Assembly (NCBI RefSeq): GCF_020166495.1
Contig: NZ_JAINZS010000005.1
Location: 248,001-312,000, forward strand
Length of the DNA stretch: 64,000 nucleotides
Direction of reading: 5' to 3'
Source of the DNA: Robertkochia aurantiaca
Lineage (GTDB): Bacteria; Bacteroidota; Bacteroidia; Flavobacteriales; Flavobacteriaceae
In this document: piece by piece, positions 1 to 8,867 of the stretch
Layout of the letters: each line of letters begins with the position of its first letter
Numbering within the stretch: the stretch's first letter is position 1
Program-made: the position numbers and the translations under genes
Notes under the pieces: generated by a model
Database searches by the model: none
What the model saw: the letters and a program-made list of their open reading frames with translations, nothing else
Told to the model about the DNA's origin: nothing

Positions 1-793
1 GCAACGCATTGATCCCGTTTACCTGCAGGGTTTGTGCGAGCTCTTCCACCTTTTTCCGGCTCAGACAGTAGATAATACCCGATTTTCCCTGGTTCTGTTT
101 CACGAACCGGATAATATCGGCTTCCACGTTCTTGGTCTTGGGCCGTACCTCGTAATAAAGGTTAGGCCGGTTGAACGACGCCTTAAACACCTCGGCTCCG
201 CTCATCCCCAGGTTCTTGAGTATATCTTCCTGTACCTTGGGCGTTGCGGTGGCTGTAAGTGCCACGATGGGAATATCATCTCCCAGGCGTTCTATGATGG
301 TTCTGATGTTTCGGTATTCAGGTCTGAAGTCATGCCCCCACTCAGAGATACAGTGAGCCTCGTCTACGGCAACGAACGAGATCCTGATCGTTCGCAGAAA
401 ATCTACGTATTCTTCTTTGGTCAGGGATTCCGGCGCCACGTACAGCAGTTTGGTAACACCGCTTTTAATGTCACTCATTACCTGGTTCACTTCGGCTTTG
501 GTCAGCGAAGAATTCAAAACATGGGCGATACCCTGATTATCTGAAATACCCCTGATAGCGTCTACCTGATTTTTCATCAGGGCGATCAGTGGTGAGATTA
601 CGATGGCGGTCCCATCTTTTACCAGGGCGGGCAGCTGGTAACATAACGATTTACCCCCGCCTGTGGGCATGATAACAAATGTATTTTGATCTTCAATAAC
701 ATTCCTGATAACTCCCTCTTGCAGCCCTTTAAACTGACTGAATCCGAAATACTTCTTCAGCGCAGCGTGCAGGTCAATTTCAGCCGTACTCAT
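1..793 (-). CDS. recQ: ATP-dependent DNA helicase RecQ, N-terminal part (runs off window)
   Basis: This is the N-terminal ~264 residues of a superfamily 2 DNA helicase; the rest lies beyond the left edge. RecQ unwinds DNA 3' to 5' in recombination and fork repair. Visible on the minus strand are the aromatic/Q-motif region near residue 15-25, Walker A TGGGKS at residues 44-49, a DEAH box near residue 141 followed by the RecQ-type [13 protein letters not shown] loop, and the TATAT motif. The ATG at 791-793 opens directly into the family-typical N-terminus. It is divergent from kdsD across 87 bp. Family assignment is secure; completeness cannot be judged. Confidence 0.94.
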   Translation of the reverse strand, partial: MSTAEIDLHAALKKYFGFSQFKGLQEGVIRNVIEDQNTFVIMPTGGGKSLCYQLPALVKDGTAIVISPLIALMKNQVDAIRGISDNQGIAHVLNSSLTKAEVNQVMSDIKSGVTKLLYVAPESLTKEEYVDFLRTIRISFVAVDEAHCISEWGHDFRPEYRNIRTIIERLGDDIPIVALTATATPKVQEDILKNLGMSGAEVFKASFNRPNLYYEVRPKTKNVEADIIRFVKQNQGKSGIIYCLSRKKVEELAQTLQVNGINAL

Positions 794-815
794 CCTATCG
801 TTTTACAATTTTATA

Positions 816-823
816 TACATTTG
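816..823 (+). promoter_or_regulatory. Putative -7 box for kdsD operon
   Basis: TACATTTG matches the Bacteroidota housekeeping -7 consensus TAnnTTTG. It lies in the recQ/kdsD divergent gap and would give a leader of about 50 nt. I see no clear TTG -33 box at the right spacing, so this rests on one element. Confidence 0.35.
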
Positions 824-880
824 CACTATTTAAAGATAAAACAAACCTTTTGGTAATACAAACTTCTTAAATTTTTAAAA

Positions 881-1846
881 TTGACCAAAAAACATGCGAT
901 CTTAAACGATGCCATCGCTACGATAAAAAATGAAGGAGAAGCCATTAATCACCTGGCGAGCCTGATCGATGACGAATTTGCCGAAGCCGTCGATTGCATC
1001 TACCGATCGAAGGGCCGGGTCATTATTACCGGTATCGGAAAAAGCGCCATCATTGCCACCAAGATTGTAGCCACGCTGAACTCTACGGGTACCCCTGCGA
1101 TTTTCATGCATGCCGCAGATGCCATTCATGGAGACCTGGGAACCATACTTCACGATGATGTAGTGATCTGTATCTCCAAAAGCGGGAACACCCCCGAGAT
1201 CAAGGTATTGGTACCTCTGATCAAAAGCGGTCCGAACAAGCTGATCGCCATTACGGGGAACAGGGATTCCTTCCTGGGGAAACAGGCCCACTTTGTATTG
1301 AATTCCTTTATCGAAAAAGAAGCCTGCCCGAATAACCTGGCGCCAACCACCAGTACCACCGCACAGCTGGTCATCGGTGACGCGCTGGCGGTTTGCCTGT
1401 TAAATCTCAGGGGCTTCAGTTCAAAAGATTTTGCCAAGTACCACCCGGGAGGCTCCCTGGGTAAAAAGCTCTACCTGAGAGTTGAAGATATCTCTTCGGT
1501 TAATATGAAGCCACAGGTGAACCCTGACTCAGATATTAAAGATGTGATCGTCGAGATCTCTGAAAAGATGCTGGGGGTTACCGCAGTGGTTGAGAACGGC
1601 TCTCTAATCGGGATCATCACCGATGGAGATATCAGGCGCATGCTTAAAAAACACGATAACATTTCCGGCCTTACCGCCAGGGACATTATGACTACCGGCC
1701 CTAAGACCGCCCCGCATAATATGCTGGCCGTCGATGCACTTGACCTGATGGAAGCCAACAATATCTCTCAGCTGCTGGTCGATCGCAAAGGAGCATATGA
1801 CGGGGTCATTCACATTCATGACTTAATCAAAGAAGGTATTATTTAA
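881..1846 (+). CDS. kdsD: KpsF/GutQ-type arabinose-5-phosphate isomerase
   Basis: This 321-residue enzyme is predicted to interconvert ribulose-5-phosphate and arabinose-5-phosphate, the first step to Kdo for lipopolysaccharide. A SIS sugar-isomerase domain spans about residues 35-170, with GIGKSA and a CISKSGNTPE phosphosugar loop. Two CBS domains follow (about 205-265 and 270-321). Length is normal for the family. I use the TTG start because its N-terminus matches family length and no ATG lies nearby. The stop overlaps the tatC ATG (TAATG), so it probably heads a kdsD-tatC-CMD operon, with lptB following. The isomerase family is certain; substrate is inferred from family. Confidence 0.92.
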   Translation: MTKKHAILNDAIATIKNEGEAINHLASLIDDEFAEAVDCIYRSKGRVIITGIGKSAIIATKIVATLNSTGTPAIFMHAADAIHGDLGTILHDDVVICISKSGNTPEIKVLVPLIKSGPNKLIAITGNRDSFLGKQAHFVLNSFIEKEACPNNLAPTTSTTAQLVIGDALAVCLLNLRGFSSKDFAKYHPGGSLGKKLYLRVEDISSVNMKPQVNPDSDIKDVIVEISEKMLGVTAVVENGSLIGIITDGDIRRMLKKHDNISGLTARDIMTTGPKTAPHNMLAVDALDLMEANNISQLLVDRKGAYDGVIHIHDLIKEGII

Positions 1847-2676
1847 TGGCAGATCAATCGACTACCCAGGAAATGTCATTTCTGGACCACCTCGAAGAAT
1901 TGCGGTGGCACCTGATACGCGCCACGCTTGCGGTGGTCATCATCGGTATTTTGGCCTTTATAGCCAAAGATTTCATTTTCGACACCATACTGTTTGGTCC
2001 TAAAAGGGCTGAGTTCCCCACCTACCGCTTCTTCTGTTCGGTATCACAAACCCTGGGGCTGGACGAGTCTTTCTGTGAAGGACCCCAGTTTCGAATTCAG
2101 TCACGACAAATGGCCGGTCAGTTCAGTGCACACATCTGGACTTCGATCTGGGCCGGTTTTATCCTGGCCTTCCCCTATGTGCTCTACGAAATGTGGAAGT
2201 TCATAAGTCCCGGGCTTTATGAGAACGAACGAAAGAATGCGCGCGGGTTCATCTTTATCGCTTCCCTGTTGTTCTTTTCCGGGGTATTGTTCGGGTATTA
2301 TATCATATCACCACTTTCGATCAACTTCCTGGCCAATTACCAGGTGAGTGAAGAGGTATTCAACGATATTGACCTGGCCTCCTACATCGGAACGGTCAGG
2401 GCTTCGGTGATCGCCTGCGGACTGATCTTCGAGCTGCCCATCATTATTTATTTCCTGACCAAGGTAGGCCTGGTAACACCCGAAATATTGCGTAAATACA
2501 GAAAGATCGCCCTCGTTTTGGTGCTGATACTTTCGGCGATCATCACTCCGCCCGACGTGGCCAGCCAGATCGTGGTGGCCATACCGGTACTGATACTTTA
2601 TGAAATAAGCATATTTATTTCGAAAGCCGTATTGAAAAAAGAAGAAAGACAACTTAAAAAGATGAAAAATGGCTGA
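1846..2676 (+). CDS. tatC: Sec-independent translocase subunit TatC
   Basis: TatC is the inner-membrane receptor of the twin-arginine pathway, which exports folded proteins. The 276-residue product begins with the family signature FLDHLEELRWHLIRA and has about six hydrophobic segments (near residues 20-40, 100-120, 140-165, 180-205, 210-230 and 240-260). Periplasmic loop 1 is longer than in E. coli and contains two Cys, as in other Bacteroidota. Its ATG shares a base with the kdsD stop, and the next gene starts inside its 3' end, so translation is probably coupled. No tatA/B gene is in the window. Confidence 0.95.
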   Translation: MADQSTTQEMSFLDHLEELRWHLIRATLAVVIIGILAFIAKDFIFDTILFGPKRAEFPTYRFFCSVSQTLGLDESFCEGPQFRIQSRQMAGQFSAHIWTSIWAGFILAFPYVLYEMWKFISPGLYENERKNARGFIFIASLLFFSGVLFGYYIISPLSINFLANYQVSEEVFNDIDLASYIGTVRASVIACGLIFELPIIIYFLTKVGLVTPEILRKYRKIALVLVLILSAIITPPDVASQIVVAIPVLILYEISIFISKAVLKKEERQLKKMKNG

Positions 2677-3025
2677 TCAGGTAACTGAATTCAACGAATA
2701 TCGTTCCAGGATGAACGATAAGATACTCAAAGATAACAACAAGGTCATCAAGCGTATCTTCAACCTTGACACCAATGCCTTCGCAGAGGGGGCGCTGGAC
2801 AAAAAGACCAAGGAACTCCTCGGGCTCACCGCCTCAATGGTGCTCAGATGTGACGACTGCGTGCGCTATCACCTGGGAAGCTGTTATGAATCAGGTCTCA
2901 CCAAGGAACAGGTGGTTGAGGCGCTGAGTATCGCACAGCTTATCGGTGGCACCATCGTGATCCCTCATCTGAGAAGGGCTTACGAATATTGGGAAACCCT
3001 TGAAGAAAGAGGTTCGGCCAAATAG
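2669..3025 (+). CDS. Carboxymuconolactone decarboxylase / AhpD-like protein
   Basis: A small all-helical protein of 118 residues from the CMD/AhpD-like family. The redox signature C61-DD-C64-xxx-H68 fits the AhpD pattern CxxCxxxH, pointing to a thiol-based peroxidase or disulfide role rather than ring-decarboxylation. There is no signal peptide, so it should be cytoplasmic. The start overlaps the end of tatC by 8 bp, so the genes are co-transcribed. The link between a CxxC protein and Tat or LPS transport is not established; I infer co-regulation only. The true substrate is unknown. Confidence 0.85.
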   Translation: MADQVTEFNEYRSRMNDKILKDNNKVIKRIFNLDTNAFAEGALDKKTKELLGLTASMVLRCDDCVRYHLGSCYESGLTKEQVVEALSIAQLIGGTIVIPHLRRAYEYWETLEERGSAK

Positions 3026-3074
3026 GCGACTTCTAATGTTTTTATAAAATCTTAGCTAATCGCCGGGAATTGGT

Positions 3075-3082
3075 TACTTTTG
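3075..3082 (+). promoter_or_regulatory. Putative -7 box for lptB
   Basis: TACTTTTG fits TAnnTTTG and sits about 42 bp before the lptB TTG start. The expected leader contains a small inverted repeat (CCGGT...ACCGG, about 3091-3109). No convincing -33 TTG is seen, so lptB may also be reached by readthrough from the operon upstream. Confidence 0.4.
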
Positions 3083-3124
3083 AACCTGTCCCGGTCAGAT
3101 TCTTACCGGTAAAAACGAACGCTT

Positions 3125-3865
3125 TTGAAACTACGCGCTGAAAACATCATGAAGTCCTATAAAGGACGAAAAGTAGTGAAAGGTATTTCCCTGGAAGTGA
3201 ACAAGGGAGAGATCGTGGGACTGCTCGGACCCAATGGGGCCGGTAAGACCACCTCTTTCTACATGATCGTGGGACTGATCAAACCCAACGGGGGAAAGAT
3301 CTTCCTCGATCAGAAAGAAATCACCTCCTACCCCATGTATAAAAGGGCTCAGAACGGGATTGGCTACCTGGCCCAGGAGGCATCGGTATTTCGAAAACTC
3401 AGTGTGGAAGACAATATTCTGAGCGTTTTACAGCTCACCGACCTCAGCAAGGAGGAGCAGCAGGAGAAGCTGGAATCCCTACTGGACGAGTTCAACATCG
3501 GTCATATCAGGAAGAACCGCGGAGACCTGCTCTCAGGAGGGGAACGCCGCCGAACCGAGATCGCCCGTGCCCTGGCCACCGACCCCAGTTTCATTCTGCT
3601 TGACGAACCCTTCGCAGGTGTAGACCCCGTAGCGGTCGAAGACATTCAGCGTATCGTGGCTCAGCTTAAAAAGAAAGACATCGGGATTCTTATCACCGAT
3701 CACAATGTACAGGAGACCCTGGCCATTACAGAACGTTCGTACCTTATGTTCGAGGGCAGCATCCTGAAATCAGGTATCCCCGAAGACCTGGCTGCCGATG
3801 AGATGGTACGTAAGGTCTATCTGGGTCAGAACTTCGAATTGCGAAAAAGGAAGCTGGAATTCTAA
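3125..3865 (+). CDS. lptB: LPS export ABC transporter ATP-binding protein LptB
   Basis: This 246-residue ATPase powers the LptB2FG complex, which extracts lipopolysaccharide from the inner membrane and pushes it along the Lpt bridge. It has Walker A GPNGAGKTT (about residues 36-44), a Q-loop in YLAQEASVF, the ABC signature LSGGERRR (LptB-type) and Walker B ILLDEPFAGVDP. The TTG start yields the family-typical MKLRAENIMKSYKGRKVV opening; the internal Met would remove the first strand. Its stop overlaps the pssA stop by 4 bp (convergent). Permease genes lptF/G are not in the window. Confidence 0.95.
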   Translation: MKLRAENIMKSYKGRKVVKGISLEVNKGEIVGLLGPNGAGKTTSFYMIVGLIKPNGGKIFLDQKEITSYPMYKRAQNGIGYLAQEASVFRKLSVEDNILSVLQLTDLSKEEQQEKLESLLDEFNIGHIRKNRGDLLSGGERRRTEIARALATDPSFILLDEPFAGVDPVAVEDIQRIVAQLKKKDIGILITDHNVQETLAITERSYLMFEGSILKSGIPEDLAADEMVRKVYLGQNFELRKRKLEF

Positions 3866-4620
3866 ACCACCTGCCCTTCACGGGTATTTCCTGCCAGTGA
3901 CAATATCACATACAATACTATAATTAACGGGATAGCCGTAAAACGCAGACCCAGCAGCAATACCAGGCTCAGCAGGAGAAAAAATATGCGCAACCGGTTC
4001 CCTTTCAGTTGAAAATGCTTGAACTTCAAAGCAAAAAGCCGTACCGGGGCATTCAGCATCCACGTGCTGGCTATGGTTATCGCAATCAGGAACCATTTAT
4101 TGAGTATCAGGTTTTCGGCCCACACACTGGGCTGATAGGTCAGAATCAGAGGAAGTGACAAGATAAACAAGGCATTGGCCGGAGTGGGTAAGCCCACAAA
4201 AGAGTCTACCTGGTCTTCGTCGATGTTAAAGCGCGCAAGTCTCCAGGCCGAGCCCATCGTAATGGCAAAGCCCACGAAAGGTAAAAGGGAAGCGCCGCTG
4301 TCAATGGCCGACTGTTCAGCTGAACCTTCCAGTGCCCAGGTAAAGGTCTGAGTACCCAAGGCCCTGTTGAATAGCTGAAACATCACGATACCGGGCACCA
4401 GTCCGCTTGTTACCATATCGGCCAGCGAATCAAGCTGCAAGCCCATCTCGCTTGGAACCCGTAGAATTCGTGCTGCGAAACCGTCAAAAAAATCGAAGAT
4501 GATACCGAGAAAAACAAAGATCGCTGCCAGTTCCAGTTCATCCTGTACCGCCAGAACAACTGCCACCGAGCCACTGAAAAGATTTAGCAGGGTTACAAAA
4601 TTGGGTATATGCTTTCTCAT
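3862..4620 (-). CDS. pssA: CDP-diacylglycerol-serine O-phosphatidyltransferase
   Basis: This integral membrane enzyme makes phosphatidylserine, the precursor of phosphatidylethanolamine. The 252-residue product carries the complete CDP-alcohol phosphotransferase motif DxxDGxxAR-x8-GxxxDxxxD, read as DFFDGFAAR ... GLQLDSLAD (about residues 45-70), and about seven hydrophobic segments. I chose the ATG at 4618-4620 because MRKHIPNFVTLLNLFSG is the family N-terminus; a longer frame upstream adds an unlikely polar extension. It is convergent with lptB and divergent from lnt. No terminator separates it from lptB. Confidence 0.93.
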   Translation of the reverse strand: MRKHIPNFVTLLNLFSGSVAVVLAVQDELELAAIFVFLGIIFDFFDGFAARILRVPSEMGLQLDSLADMVTSGLVPGIVMFQLFNRALGTQTFTWALEGSAEQSAIDSGASLLPFVGFAITMGSAWRLARFNIDEDQVDSFVGLPTPANALFILSLPLILTYQPSVWAENLILNKWFLIAITIASTWMLNAPVRLFALKFKHFQLKGNRLRIFFLLLSLVLLLGLRFTAIPLIIVLYVILSLAGNTREGQVV

Positions 4621-4748
4621 GAAATAAACTTTACGTAAAAATAAACACTTCCCTACATTTCCCGCATTATTGCCCATTAAATTCCGAAATAACACACCTC
4701 ATTTCGACGAAAACATGCACAATATTGAGGATTATTAATATTAGCCGT

Positions 4749-4756
4749 TATTTTTG
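4749..4756 (+). promoter_or_regulatory. Putative -7 box very close to lnt start
   Basis: TATTTTTG matches TAnnTTTG and ends only 4 bp before the lnt ATG at 4761. If used, transcription would start at or next to the initiation codon, giving a leaderless mRNA. No -33 TTG was confirmed. Confidence 0.35.
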
Positions 4757-4760
4757 TCTC

Positions 4761-6347
4761 ATGAAGAACAATTATTTGCTGGCGTTGCTTTCAGGCTGCC
4801 TGCTGGCCGTTTCATGGCCTACCTACGGCATCCCTTTATTCGCATTTATCGGGTTCGTTCCCCTGCTACTGGCAGAACGTCGAATCAGAACATCAAACCT
4901 GCATCGCAGAGGCTTCAAGGTCTTTCTTAGCACCTATCTCGGACTCCTGATCTGGAACAGTGTGACCACCTGGTGGATCTGGTATTCCACCCCCTTCGGG
5001 ATGTTCTTCGCCCTGCTGGTCAACACCTTGCTGATGACCTTCATCTTCATGTTATATCACTTTGTGGCGCGCAGGCTTCCGCAGAAGATACACCTGGTAT
5101 TCTTACCTGCGATCTGGATCGCTTTTGAGAAATTTCACCTGAACTGGGATTTTTCCTGGCCCTGGCTCAACCTGGGCAATGTATTTTCAGAGTATATCAG
5201 CTGGATACAGTGGTACGAGTACACGGGAACCTTCGGGGGGGCTCTCTGGATTTGGATCATCAACATCGGGATCTTCCGAACCGTGGTCAAGGCACGTGAA
5301 AATAAGAACAGAAGAGTCTTGACCATAGGCGTGGCGCGAAATGTCATGGGCATCGCCATTCCCATCATATTATCGATGTTTCTTTTCTATAATTATCAGC
5401 CTTCCGAAGAAAAAGCCGAGGTGATCGTGGTTCAACCCAATATCGATCCTTACACCGAAAAATACGACCGCTCCAATGTCGAATACGCACGGCTGATCGA
5501 TGAAATGACCCGTGATGCCATCGACGAAGAAACCGATTATATCGTGGCTCCTGAAACCGTACTCGCCCAAAACAGTTCGATCGACCTCTTTGATTCGAGC
5601 AGGGAGAAAAAGATCCTGCAGTCGGTCATCGCACCCTACCCCGGGCTGCACCTCATACTGGGTGCCGATTTTCACCGTTTCTATAATTCCATCAACAAAC
5701 CCACTTCTACCGCCAATGCCTTTCAAGATGGCCGGTGGTACGATGTATACAATGCAGCCGTTCAGATCGACGGATCAACGGTGAGCCCGAAATACATCAA
5801 ATCAAAACTGGTGGTCGGCGTAGAGAACTTCCCCTTTAAATCTGCACTCGAACCACTACTGGGAGATATTATGCTGAACCTGGGAGGAACGGTAGCCAGC
5901 AGGGCGGTACAGCCTGAACGCTCGGTGTTTCAATCAAAAGACCAAAACTATGCCGCAGCCCCCATTATCTGTTACGAATCGGTCTATGGAGAATATGTCA
6001 CTGAATACGTGAGTAAGGGAGCAAACTTCCTGGCTATCATCACCAATGACGCCTGGTGGTCTGACACCCAGGGGCACCAGCAACACCTCAGCTATGCCCG
6101 GCTTCGAGCCATAGAGAATCGCCGTAGCGTGGTACGGTCTGCCAATACAGGGATCTCTGCCCTGATCGACGAAAGAGGGCAGCTCATCAAAACCCTGGGC
6201 TATGAAAAACAAGGTATTCTGAAGGGAGATATCACCATCAACAACGACCGGACCTTCTATGTAAGATATGGTGATTATATCGCCCGCTTATCCGTTCTGA
6301 TCGCAGGCATGGTGCTGCTTTTTGCCATCGCCAGAAAAAAGCAGTAG
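4761..6347 (+). CDS. lnt: Apolipoprotein N-acyltransferase
   Basis: Lnt transfers an acyl chain from phospholipid to the N-terminal Cys of lipoproteins, completing their maturation at the inner membrane. The 528-residue product has an N-terminal bundle of about six membrane segments (residues 1-215) and a nitrilase-like periplasmic domain (about 225-490). A final membrane helix follows. The catalytic triad is visible as E265 (VAPETV), K347 (KSKLV) and C404 (IICYES). The loop around the usual FGE reads VGVE, a small departure. The ATG at 4761 gives the positively charged N-terminus expected; an upstream in-frame ATG at 4725 is less likely. The next gene starts 49 bp downstream. Confidence 0.93.
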   Translation: MKNNYLLALLSGCLLAVSWPTYGIPLFAFIGFVPLLLAERRIRTSNLHRRGFKVFLSTYLGLLIWNSVTTWWIWYSTPFGMFFALLVNTLLMTFIFMLYHFVARRLPQKIHLVFLPAIWIAFEKFHLNWDFSWPWLNLGNVFSEYISWIQWYEYTGTFGGALWIWIINIGIFRTVVKARENKNRRVLTIGVARNVMGIAIPIILSMFLFYNYQPSEEKAEVIVVQPNIDPYTEKYDRSNVEYARLIDEMTRDAIDEETDYIVAPETVLAQNSSIDLFDSSREKKILQSVIAPYPGLHLILGADFHRFYNSINKPTSTANAFQDGRWYDVYNAAVQIDGSTVSPKYIKSKLVVGVENFPFKSALEPLLGDIMLNLGGTVASRAVQPERSVFQSKDQNYAAAPIICYESVYGEYVTEYVSKGANFLAIITNDAWWSDTQGHQQHLSYARLRAIENRRSVVRSANTGISALIDERGQLIKTLGYEKQGILKGDITINNDRTFYVRYGDYIARLSVLIAGMVLLFAIARKKQ

Positions 6348-6395
6348 GGTCACGCGTATCTCTGAGATTATGCGTTATTTTGCAAAAAAGACGCC

Positions 6396-8258
6396 TTGAA
6401 CCTATTATCTGTTGAAAATATTGCCAAATCGTATGGCGAACGAGTGTTGTTCAGCGACATCTCATTCGGTATCAACCAGGGGCAAAAAGTAGCCTTTATT
6501 GCCAAGAACGGTACCGGAAAAACTTCGATGCTCGACATCCTCACCGGCAGGGATATGCCTGACGAGGGACAAGTGGTGACCCGTAAGGGCATCAACCTTG
6601 CCTATCTTCCGCAGGAACCGGACCTGGACCCGACCCTTACCGTGGAACAGACCATTTTCGCCTCTGACAACGAGGTGCTGAAGATCATCAGGGAATACGA
6701 ACAGGCCTTGCTTCACCCGGAAGACACAGAGAACTACCAGAAAGCCTTTGAGAAAATGGAGGCCACCAATGCCTGGGATTTTGAAACCCGCTATAAACAG
6801 ATCCTGTTTCAGCTGAAACTGGAACAACTCGACCAGAAGGTATCAAAACTTTCAGGAGGACAGAAAAAGCGACTGGCCCTGGCCGCCACGCTGCTCAACA
6901 ATCCTGACCTGCTCATACTGGATGAACCTACCAACCACCTCGATCTGGAAATGATCGAATGGCTGGAAGATTTCTTTGCACGCGAGAACCTGACACTTTT
7001 CATGGTCACCCACGACCGCTATTTTCTCGAACGGGTCTGTAACGAGATCATCGAACTGGAGAACAAGCAGATCTACCAGTACAAGGGAAACTATTCGTAT
7101 TACCTCGAAAAGAAAGATGCCCGGGTGGCAGCCGAGCAGGCTTCGACCGAAAAGGCAAAGAACCTTTACAACAAGGAACTGGAATGGATGCGACGCCAGC
7201 CAAAGGCCCGAACGACCAAATCCAAATCCCGCATCGATGACTTCTACACCATCAAGGAAAAGGCGCATCAGAGGCGAAAAGAACACCGGGTACAACTGGA
7301 GATCAATATGGAGCGCCTGGGAAGCAAGATCGTCGAGTTTCACAATGTTTCAAAATCGTTCGGTGACAAGACCATGCTTGACCACTTCGATTATACCTTT
7401 AAAAAAGGGGAAAGAGTCGGGATCATCGGGAAGAACGGTACCGGAAAATCCACCTTCCTGAACATCCTTACCGGAAGCCTGGAGCCCGATGGAGGAAAAG
7501 TGGTGACCGGTGACACTGTCAAGTTCGGCTATTATACCCAAAAAGGACTGCCGATCAAAAAGGAGCAGAAAGTGATCGAGGTCATCAAGGAATTCGGAGA
7601 ATACATCCCCCTGACCAAAGGGCGGCAGATCTCCGCCTCACAGTTGCTGGAACGCTTTCTGTTCGACCGTAAAAAACAATACGATTTTGTTGAAAAACTT
7701 AGTGGTGGTGAGCTTAAACGGCTTTATCTGTGCACGGTGCTGATTCAGAACCCGAACTTTCTCATACTTGATGAGCCTACCAACGACCTTGACATCGTTA
7801 CCCTGAACGTACTGGAAAACTTTTTGCTCGACTACCCGGGATGCCTGGTGGTGGTTTCGCACGACCGGTACTTTATGGACAAGATCGTAGATCACCTCTT
7901 TGTATTCAGAGGCGAGGGTAAGATCGAAGATTTCCCCGGAAATTATTCCGACTACCGCATCTATGACAGCAGTAAAGAAGAGGAAAGTACTTCAACGGCT
8001 GAAAGCAAGGAAAAGAAGAACTGGAAAAAAGATGCCAATTCTGCCCTGAATTACCAGGAACAAAGGGAGTTCAAAAAACTGGAGCGGGAGATCAAAAAGC
8101 TGGAAGAGGAGAAGAAATCGGTCGAAGCCCGTTTTGCCACCGGAGAACTGGAAGGAGGCGATATCGATGAAACCGCCATCAGCCTGCAGGAGATCATCGA
8201 CCAGATCGATCAGAAAACAGAACGTTGGTTCGAGCTCTCCTTAAAAATGGAATCCTGA
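6396..8258 (+). CDS. ABC-F family ATPase (Uup-like)
   Basis: This is a soluble protein of 620 residues with two ABC ATPase domains and no membrane segments, the layout of ABC-F ribosome-associated factors. Domain 1 (about 1-240) has Walker A AKNGTGKTS, signature LSGGQKKR and Walker B LLILDEPTNHLDLE. A charged linker (about 240-320, the P-site tRNA interaction motif region) precedes domain 2 (about 320-530) with GKNGTGKST, LSGGELKR and DEPTNDLD. A C-terminal coiled coil (about 560-620) is rich in KKLEEEKK, as in Uup. It starts at TTG. ABC-F members relieve ribosome stalling; resistance function cannot be inferred. Confidence 0.92.
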   Translation: MNLLSVENIAKSYGERVLFSDISFGINQGQKVAFIAKNGTGKTSMLDILTGRDMPDEGQVVTRKGINLAYLPQEPDLDPTLTVEQTIFASDNEVLKIIREYEQALLHPEDTENYQKAFEKMEATNAWDFETRYKQILFQLKLEQLDQKVSKLSGGQKKRLALAATLLNNPDLLILDEPTNHLDLEMIEWLEDFFARENLTLFMVTHDRYFLERVCNEIIELENKQIYQYKGNYSYYLEKKDARVAAEQASTEKAKNLYNKELEWMRRQPKARTTKSKSRIDDFYTIKEKAHQRRKEHRVQLEINMERLGSKIVEFHNVSKSFGDKTMLDHFDYTFKKGERVGIIGKNGTGKSTFLNILTGSLEPDGGKVVTGDTVKFGYYTQKGLPIKKEQKVIEVIKEFGEYIPLTKGRQISASQLLERFLFDRKKQYDFVEKLSGGELKRLYLCTVLIQNPNFLILDEPTNDLDIVTLNVLENFLLDYPGCLVVVSHDRYFMDKIVDHLFVFRGEGKIEDFPGNYSDYRIYDSSKEEESTSTAESKEKKNWKKDANSALNYQEQREFKKLEREIKKLEEEKKSVEARFATGELEGGDIDETAISLQEIIDQIDQKTERWFELSLKMES

Positions 8259-8260
8259 AA

Positions 8261-8791
8261 ATGACCATCAGTACCCGCTGCTACCGTTTAGGCAGTCGCC
8301 TGCGATTTCTCTTAAAAGCCGGAGATGAACACGGGGTGCACTCCCCATTCATGTTTGAGCTGGTCGATAATCATTTGAACAAGGCCTCAGAGCTTCCCCT
8401 GCACCCTGCTTTAACCCAAACAGCCTCACAGTGGCCTCTTCACAGGCGCCTGGCCATCAATGCTGTAATAACCCACCTGGATCCAGCCATACCCCTGCTC
8501 TGCCTCTCGAAGGAAAACCTGGAGACGATCACAGAGATCAATCGTGTTTTCTACCTCTCCCCTGCACTACTGTCAGAATTGAAGACCGATGAACTTTATT
8601 TCCTCAAGAAGAACCTGGGACTGAACAGCAGCCTGGTATTCGGATCGCCTTATGAGAACCCCTCATCTGCCAAAAACTGGAAGAAGTTCTGTGACAGCTT
8701 ACCAAAAGGTGTTATACTTGACACCTGGCATGCAGCGGTTTTCTTTAAAAGAGAAAGGCAGGCAGATGAGTATTTTGCCGTTCGCTTTTGA
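8261..8791 (+). CDS. Shortened, probably inactive relative of a class I SAM methyltransferase
   Basis: The 176-residue product starts 2 bp after the ABC-F stop. Its N-terminus (RLRFLLKAGDEHGVHSPFMF) carries the HGVHSPF signature of a Bacteroidota methyltransferase family of about 235-250 residues. The C-terminus (VILDTWHAAVFFKRERQADE) resembles that family's last strand, VFFRKEQxxEHFxIR. The middle does not: I find no glycine-rich SAM loop (GTSLGLAT type), and the acidic DDIYW-like site appears as GSPYEN. The frame is open and intact, so it looks like a gene that lost about 60-70 core residues and diverged, not a fresh frameshift. It could be a pseudoenzyme. Function unknown. Confidence 0.7.
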   Translation: MTISTRCYRLGSRLRFLLKAGDEHGVHSPFMFELVDNHLNKASELPLHPALTQTASQWPLHRRLAINAVITHLDPAIPLLCLSKENLETITEINRVFYLSPALLSELKTDELYFLKKNLGLNSSLVFGSPYENPSSAKNWKKFCDSLPKGVILDTWHAAVFFKRERQADEYFAVRF

Positions 8792-8867
8792 AGTAATAAC
8801 GAGCAGATTTTTGAAGAAAAGAAGAATTTGTCTATAATACACTAAAATTCAGACCTAAAGAATAGCT

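Noticed and set aside
32-544. Open frame on the plus strand within recQ
   Set aside because: It is antisense to a clear RecQ helicase with intact motifs, so it is a shadow frame.
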